Assembly: GCA_030431165.1 (NCBI GenBank)
Contig: JAUIJQ010000011.1
Location: 1 to 17,705, forward strand
Origin: Rhodothermia bacterium
Lineage (GTDB): Bacteria > Bacteroidota > Rhodothermia > Rhodothermales > JABDKH01
Direction of reading: 5' to 3'
Length of the DNA: 17,705 bases
Position 1 is the first letter of the stretch; each line of letters opens with the position of its first letter. The notes beneath the pieces are model-generated. The model had not been told where the DNA came from, made no database searches, and saw nothing but the letters and a program-made list of their open reading frames with translations. The position numbers were made by a program, and so were the translations under genes. Of this stretch, positions 14,288 to 17,705 are shown piece after piece.

Positions 14288-14384
14288 AGCGCAGCCGCCA
14301 GCAGGCACGATCGTCCATTCTCAAATTAGTGATACGATCGCGGTGCCCGCGCCCCGACGTCTTTACCAAACCTGAGGTCAGGCC

Positions 14385-14708
14385 ATGGCAATTCGCAAAC
14401 TTGGAAAAGAGGAGTGGACGGGATTCTTCAACAGGTTTTCCCGCCCGCTTGTGACCGGTAGGAGTATCGAGTATGCCGAGATCCGCATCCTGTCGGATGA
14501 CGATGGCGCGCAGCAGGAAACCGGCTGGGTGCCCCTGAAGGGAATATCATATGATGCCCACGGCGACACACTGGATGTTGCCGTCAATAACCTCGACCAT
14601 CTGATCGCTCATCCGAAAGACATCTTTGTCGACGAGTTCGACGATACCGTAGCGTGCCTCGAAGTTGTTCGAATGGACGGCACGAAAGATATCATAGAGC
14701 TTCGCTGA
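14385..14708 (+). CDS. DUF5335-family protein
   Basis: A 107-residue soluble protein of unknown function. It matches my knowledge of DUF5335: it starts with a KEEWTGFFNRFSR helix, then alternating strands and the conserved core GWVPLKGISYDAHGDTLDVAV (split over residues 46-66), followed by LDHLIAHPKDIFVDE and a final strand LEVVRMDGTKDIIELR. There is no signal peptide, membrane segment or cysteine pair. Members are often near universal-stress, ion-transport and chaperone genes, as here between a P-type ATPase and Hsp20, so a role in a stress response is plausible but unproven. GAGG lies about ten bases before the ATG. It is followed by a terminator hairpin shared with the converging Hsp20 gene. 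Confidence 0.85.
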   Translation: MAIRKLGKEEWTGFFNRFSRPLVTGRSIEYAEIRILSDDDGAQQETGWVPLKGISYDAHGDTLDVAVNNLDHLIAHPKDIFVDEFDDTVACLEVVRMDGTKDIIELR

Positions 14709-14738
14709 ACACCGTGTCCAAAGCGCCCCGGAAATGGA

Positions 14739-14768
14739 AGCGCCCCCACCGCGATTGATGGGGGCGCT
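14739..14768. terminator. terminator hairpin between DUF5335 and hsp20 genes
   Basis: AGCGCCCCCA (14739-14748) pairs perfectly with TGGGGGCGCT (14759-14768) around a ten-base loop, with an outer CCGGA/TCCGG (14728-14732 and 14771-14775). It lies in the 84-base gap between two converging genes. T runs are missing on both sides, so efficiency is uncertain. Confidence 0.6.
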
Positions 14769-14792
14769 GCTCCGGAAAGGCTGTCCCTGCTT

Positions 14793-15245
14793 CTAGTTGA
14801 CCGATACGAGTCGGGCTTTCCGCTCTTTAGACTTCGGTACCTCGATTTTAAGTACACCGTTGGTGAACTCAGCTTTGACTTTGCTCACTTCGGCGGACTT
14901 TGGCAGATTGAGCGATCGGCGGAAGCTGCCGTATGACCGCTCAAGAAGGATGTATTCCTCCTTCTCTTCTTTCTTTTCCTCTTTTCGATCGCCGCTGATC
15001 GTCAAGACATGATCGTCAACGCTGACAGTAATGTCGGTCTTGTTCATGCCAGGCAGATCAACCTTCAACATGTAGCTCTTGTCGTTTTCGGAGAAGTCGA
15101 CGCGTGGCGTCCAGACGGCTGAGCTGCCATTGCCTTCAATAGAGTCGGACGTTGTTGGCAGAAACTCGCCGAATATCCGATCCAACTCCTCGCGAAGCGA
15201 ACCGAGTGGCCTCATGTAGCGATAACGTGTTGGTGTGGTGATCAT
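14793..15245 (-). CDS. Hsp20/alpha-crystallin small heat-shock protein
   Basis: A 150-residue chaperone. The N-terminal arm (MRPLGSLREELDRIFGEFL) is followed by the alpha-crystallin domain, about residues 45-138, with WTPRVDFSEND, the KVDLPGM motif (61-67), ITVSVDDHVLTISGDR, FRRSLNLP and the signature GVLKIEVPK (130-138). The end RLVSVN supplies a V-x-V version of the IxI tail that links dimers into oligomers. A run of charged residues (KEEKKEEKEE, 88-97) fills the loop before the ILLERSYG strand. These proteins hold unfolding proteins without ATP. The gene converges on DUF5335 and is divergent from the histidine kinase, with direct repeats and a small dyad upstream. Confidence 0.96.
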   Translation of the reverse strand: MITTPTRYRYMRPLGSLREELDRIFGEFLPTTSDSIEGNGSSAVWTPRVDFSENDKSYMLKVDLPGMNKTDITVSVDDHVLTISGDRKEEKKEEKEEYILLERSYGSFRRSLNLPKSAEVSKVKAEFTNGVLKIEVPKSKERKARLVSVN

Positions 15246-15471
15246 CTCTCTGTGCCCTCCACACGTGTTTGGTTAGTGTCGTTTCGACACGTGCCTTTGG
15301 CTGAAGTAAGCGTAACCAGTCCGGCCAAATCGAATAGACGGCGGCGAACGCAAACTCCTGTGATCGCCGTGTGGCAGTGGGTATCCGGAAATTGCTGCCG
15401 ACAAGCTAATCGATACCCCTACATCCGGTGTACCTGCCGCAACGTAACATCGGAAGTAGGGGACGAACATC
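15246..15471. promoter_or_regulatory. divergent control region between hsp20 and the histidine kinase
   Basis: The region holds a direct repeat ACACGTG (15261-15267 and 15287-15293), a dyad GTGTCG-TTT-CGACAC (15276-15290), the 20-base element at 15411-15430, GCAACGTA (15439-15446, inverse of TACGTTGC before hpf), and GTAGGGG (15456-15462), which both serves as a possible Shine-Dalgarno for the kinase and is the inverse of CCCCTAC in the element. Confidence 0.5.
15411..15430 (+). promoter_or_regulatory. conserved 20-base element, copy 2 (candidate response-regulator site)
   Basis: CGATACCCCTACATCCGGTG matches 19 of 20 bases of the copy before hpf, in the same orientation relative to the downstream plus-strand gene. 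It contains the NarL-like heptamer TACCCCT. It lies 41 bases before the kinase GTG start, so it could mediate autoregulation of the two-component genes; it may also act on the divergent hsp20. Confidence 0.55.
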
Positions 15472-16053
15472 GTGTTCCCGGAGTCATGGGTTATGCAGCC
15501 GCGTGGATCTCAGCCCGGCGGAAGCATCGGAATCCGTTCGGATCGCCAGGGTGATGAAGAAAGAATCGCCGGCCAACAGGCGATTGCCATTCTGCGTGCA
15601 CTACCCGACGCCGTGTTGATGCTCGATGTTGGAGGCGTCGTGCGTGTTGCGAATCCGGCCGCAGAGAAGCTCTTTGGCAGGAGCGCGAGGGACTTGGTCG
15701 GCCTCGCGCTATCTGATCTCGTTGCGATCGACAGCGACACACAACCACTGTCCGCCCGTGGGCATGCGCCCACAGCGCTATCTGACGCACGCGATGGATT
15801 CGGACTTCGTCCGGATGGCGGCATGTTTCCGCTGGAGGTGTCGATGCGTACGCTTCACGTAGGAGGGCGTGAACGTGTCGTCGTCGTATGCCGCGACAGC
15901 AGCGAGCGACGCCAGCTCGAGTACGATGTGCTTCACATATCGGACGAAGAACGGGCCCGCATCAGCAATGATCTGCACGACGGCCTTGGCTCCCTGCTCA
16001 CGGGTGCGTCGTTTGCCCTGCACGCCGTGGGCGGGACGATCCGAAAGGGGTGA
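15472..16053 (+). CDS. histidine kinase, N-terminal part (PAS plus phosphoacceptor helix), ends at a frameshift
   Basis: This 193-codon frame encodes a PAS sensor domain (about 35-148: DAVLMLDVGGVVRVANPAAEKLFGRS, split over residues 46-71, and the closing RERVVVVCRDSSER) and the HisKA_3 helix DEERARISNDLHDGLGSLL with phosphoacceptor H169, as in NarX/NreB-type kinases. It stops at TGA 16051-16053 after GGTIRKG, while the rest of the kinase continues in the +1 frame from 16052. There is no membrane span, so the sensor is cytosolic; no cysteine cluster or haem motif shows what it senses. GTG 15472 has AGGGG nine bases upstream; ATG 15493 with GGAG is an equally good alternative. The gene is broken, programmed to frameshift, or misread in sequencing. 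Confidence 0.85.
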   Translation: MFPESWVMQPRGSQPGGSIGIRSDRQGDEERIAGQQAIAILRALPDAVLMLDVGGVVRVANPAAEKLFGRSARDLVGLALSDLVAIDSDTQPLSARGHAPTALSDARDGFGLRPDGGMFPLEVSMRTLHVGGRERVVVVCRDSSERRQLEYDVLHISDEERARISNDLHDGLGSLLTGASFALHAVGGTIRKG

Positions 16054-16066
16054 TATCCCCGATATC
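16045..16066 (+). other. +1 frameshift site inside the histidine kinase gene
   Basis: The frame reads AAG GGG TGA; skipping one base (T at 16051) gives GAT ATC CCC GAT and restores the kinase. A P-site glycine tRNA could move from GGG to GGT. The stop is followed by T, and GGGG (16047-16050) can pair with CCCC (16057-16060) around TGATAT. An extra base in the AAAGGGG run is the simpler explanation. Confidence 0.7.
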
Positions 16067-16576
16067 GCAGTAATCGAGAAAGTGACAGCGCTTGTTGACG
16101 AAGGAGCGAACGCGGCGCGAGACATTGCGCGCGGGTTAAGCCCGCTTGACCTTGGCGCTGCTGCGCTTGGCGACGGAATACGGCGGGTCGTGGATCACGC
16201 ACTATCCCTGTCGGGAACTGAGATCGACGTTGACGTCAGACCAATTGATCGATTACCTGACTCGCGCGTTGCTACGCAGCTTTATCGCATTGCGCAAGAG
16301 GCCATTCAGAACGCCGTCAAGCACGCCCGTGCATCGGTTGTTCGCGTCGCGCTTGACGGTTCGAACGAGCAGATCACGTTGTCGGTCGTTGATGACGGCG
16401 TTGGGCTCCCCACAGGCCGTTCGGTATCTGACGAAGGCATCGGCATTCGATCGATGCGTTACCGGGCGCGGCTTGTTGGCGCGTCCCTTACAATTGCGGA
16501 AAGTCCGAATGGTGGGACCTCTGTCCTGTGCGTATACCGATTCCCGACCAACGCCGGCGATCACGCAAGAGGTTGA
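16052..16576 (+). CDS. histidine kinase, C-terminal part (second DHp helix plus HATPase_c), +1 frame
   Basis: This continues the kinase in the +1 frame. It begins DIPDIAVIEKVTALVDEGANAA, the second helix of the dimerisation domain, with ARDIARGLSPLDLG, the usual NarX-family link. The ATPase domain has the N box EAIQNAVKHARA, the G1 box VDDGVGLP, the G2 box GIGIRSMRYRA and the ending NGGTSVLCVYRFP. All ATP-binding motifs are intact, arguing against long-standing decay. Without frameshifting it could only be made from an internal start such as GTG 16082. The stop lies five bases before the response-regulator ATG, so kinase and regulator form one operon. Confidence 0.85.
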   Translation, partial: DIPDIAVIEKVTALVDEGANAARDIARGLSPLDLGAAALGDGIRRVVDHALSLSGTEIDVDVRPIDRLPDSRVATQLYRIAQEAIQNAVKHARASVVRVALDGSNEQITLSVVDDGVGLPTGRSVSDEGIGIRSMRYRARLVGASLTIAESPNGGTSVLCVYRFPTNAGDHARG

Positions 16577-16581
16577 CAGAA

Positions 16582-17235
16582 ATGAAACAGAGGATACTGG
16601 TCGTAGACGATCATCCGGTCATGCGTTGGGGATATATGGCGCTGATTAACGAGGAGCCGGACCTTGAGGTGTGCGGTGAGGCGGGTGATGCAGAGGAGGC
16701 GCTCGGGATGCTGGCGGATTTGCATCCTGATCTCGCGCTTGTCGACGTTTCTCTCAAGGGTATGAATGGAATCGAGTTGACAAAGCACATTGTCACTGAG
16801 CACCCGGGCATACCGGTTCTCGTCGTATCGATGCATGACGAGGCGCTGTATGGTGAGCGATCACTGCGCGCGGGGGCACGTGGCTACCTGATGAAGCGTG
16901 ACGCGCGCACTCGCGTACTGGAGGCGATCCGCCGTGTTCTGTCAGGCGGATTCTACGTGAGCCAGGAGTTGAGTACCCAGATTCTTGCGCAGTTCCACGG
17001 TCGCCCGGGGCATCGAGGAACCTCTGCGGTTGAGGTGCTCAGCGACAGGGAGCTTGAGGTATTCGAGCTCGTGGGGCGCGGAAAATCTACACGAGCGATT
17101 GCCGAGTTATTGCATATCAGTCCGAAAACTGTTGAGTCCCATCGCAATCGCATCAAGGATAAACTGGCGGTCGGCAGTATGCCCGAGCTGATGCGCAAGG
17201 CGGTTCAATGGGTCGAATTTGAAAGTGTTGGATAG
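16582..17235 (+). CDS. NarL/FixJ-family response regulator
   Basis: A 217-residue two-domain regulator. The receiver domain has the acidic pair D9/D10 in ILVVDDHPVMR, phosphoacceptor D55 (LALVDVSLKGMNG), the switch S83 (VLVVSMHDE) and K105 (GARGYLMKRD). The C-terminal LuxR-type helix-turn-helix is LSDRELEVFELVGRGKSTRAIAE followed by LHISPKTVESHRNRIKDKL (split over about 167-208). It is the evident partner of the adjacent NarX-like kinase. ATG 16582 is preceded by AAGAGG and is preferred over an in-frame ATG at 16528 lying inside the kinase gene. The likely targets are promoters carrying the 20-base element with TACCCCT seen twice in this window, since NarL-class regulators recognise such heptamers; this is inference. 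Confidence 0.96.
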   Translation: MKQRILVVDDHPVMRWGYMALINEEPDLEVCGEAGDAEEALGMLADLHPDLALVDVSLKGMNGIELTKHIVTEHPGIPVLVVSMHDEALYGERSLRAGARGYLMKRDARTRVLEAIRRVLSGGFYVSQELSTQILAQFHGRPGHRGTSAVEVLSDRELEVFELVGRGKSTRAIAELLHISPKTVESHRNRIKDKLAVGSMPELMRKAVQWVEFESVG

Positions 17236-17247
17236 GGAGGTATCGCC

Positions 17248-17705
17248 ATGAACCACCACCAGAAACAAAAGCAGCCTGTACAGCGCATGGGGACGGTTGG
17301 TCAGCGTGAGCGTTTCCCCGATTCACGTCACGACCCGTACCGGGACCGAAAGAAACTACAGGACGCAACGGTGTGCCCCTCATGCGGAGCCGTCGTGGAA
17401 CGGGGACGATGGACGTGGGGATCTACAGAGGTTGTTGTGGACGAGGTGACCTGTCCCGCCTGCCGCAGAATCGCGGACAGGTGCGAAGCGGGTCGGCTTG
17501 AGCTGCGAGGATCGGTTATAGAGGACAAGCGCGTTGAGATTGATCACCTCATTCGAAACGTAGGTGCTGACGCGCAGGCCGCGCGGCCGCTGGAACGGAT
17601 TATGTCAGTCGAGTACGACGGGCCATTATGCATCGTGCTGACGACCGACATACATCTGCCGCGCAGGATCGCGGACGCGATTCAATCCGCTTTCGGCGGC
17701 GATGT
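17248..17705 (+). CDS. BCAM0308-family zinc-ribbon protein, 3' end outside the window
   Basis: The frame opens at ATG 17248, with a strong Shine-Dalgarno GGGAGG (17235-17240) that overlaps the last base of the upstream stop, and stays open to the right edge (152 codons visible). The N-terminus is rich in H, Q, R and K (MNHHQKQKQPVQRMG and RHDPYRDRKK). Two CxxC knuckles, VCPSCG (C43, C46) and TCPACR (C69, C72), form a likely zinc ribbon, followed by an alpha-beta part (IEDKRVEIDHLIRN and YDGPLCIVLTTDIHLPRRIA). This matches what I know of the BCAM0308 family, named from a gene of the low-oxygen-activated locus of Burkholderia cenocepacia. Its biochemical role is unknown; possible contacts are RNA or ribosomes. 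It is in operon with the response regulator, 12 bases apart. Confidence 0.8.
   Translation, partial: MNHHQKQKQPVQRMGTVGQRERFPDSRHDPYRDRKKLQDATVCPSCGAVVERGRWTWGSTEVVVDEVTCPACRRIADRCEAGRLELRGSVIEDKRVEIDHLIRNVGADAQAARPLERIMSVEYDGPLCIVLTTDIHLPRRIADAIQSAFGGD

Noticed and set aside
15411..15430. The repeated 20-base element as an attachment site or transposon end
   Set aside because: There is no integrase or transposase, no target duplication, and the 4.4 kb between copies holds ordinary host-like genes in both orientations.
16052..16066. GATATC-CCC-GATATC as a regulatory repeat
   Set aside because: It lies inside the kinase coding sequence and is fully explained by the codons for D-I-P-D-I.
1..17705. 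CRISPR array, origin of replication, prophage or insertion sequence
   Set aside because: No regularly spaced repeats, DnaA-box cluster, transposase, integrase or structural phage gene could be seen on either strand.

Overview
The window is chromosomal bacterial DNA of moderately high GC content, densely packed, with no insertion sequence, phage gene, integrase or CRISPR array. Clear Shine-Dalgarno sequences are uneven, and the gene families seen (an OprO/P-like porin, a DUF5335 protein, a split YeeE/YedE transporter, a BCAM0308-family protein) suggest an aquatic, probably respiratory, Gram-negative bacterium. My best guess is the Bacteroidota/Rhodothermota group, but this is an inference from general resemblance, not from a marker gene. 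Layout, region 1 (1-650): the 3' part of a GNAT acetyltransferase, then a tRNA-Gly(GCC) with a bidirectional terminator shared with the next gene. Region 2 (651-8285): a sulfur-handling cluster. A divergent ArsR-type repressor (minus strand) is separated by a roughly 475-base control region, rich in GTAGTAT motifs and inverted repeats, from a plus-strand run. That run holds two half-size YeeE/YedE membrane proteins, a CstB-like persulfide dioxygenase fused to two rhodanese domains, a strong terminator, a SulP anion transporter with STAS domain, a thioredoxin, an outer-membrane porin, a cytosolic rhodanese and a lipoprotein rhodanese. Read together, this gives a pathway spanning every compartment: the porin at the outer membrane, the lipidated rhodanese in the periplasm, YeeE halves and SulP in the inner membrane, and persulfide dioxygenase, rhodanese and thioredoxin in the cytosol. 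Its likely job is uptake and oxidation or detoxification of sulfane sulfur (thiosulfate, persulfide). Region 3 (8197-10839, minus): a large RND/MMPL-family exporter whose 3' end overlaps the lipoprotein rhodanese gene tail-to-tail by 89 bases. Region 4 (10840-17705): a stress or dormancy module with a ribosome hibernation factor overlapping a Ca2+-type P-type ATPase, a DUF5335 protein, an Hsp20 chaperone (minus), a NarX-like soluble histidine kinase broken by a +1 frameshift, its NarL/FixJ response regulator, and a partial BCAM0308-family zinc-ribbon protein. A nearly identical 20-base element, CGATACCCCTACAWCCGGTG, lies in both divergent promoter regions of this module (10959-10978 and 15411-15430) and contains a match to the NarL heptamer consensus. 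I infer it is the binding site of the response regulator encoded here, tying ribosome hibernation, ion pumping and the two-component system into one regulon.
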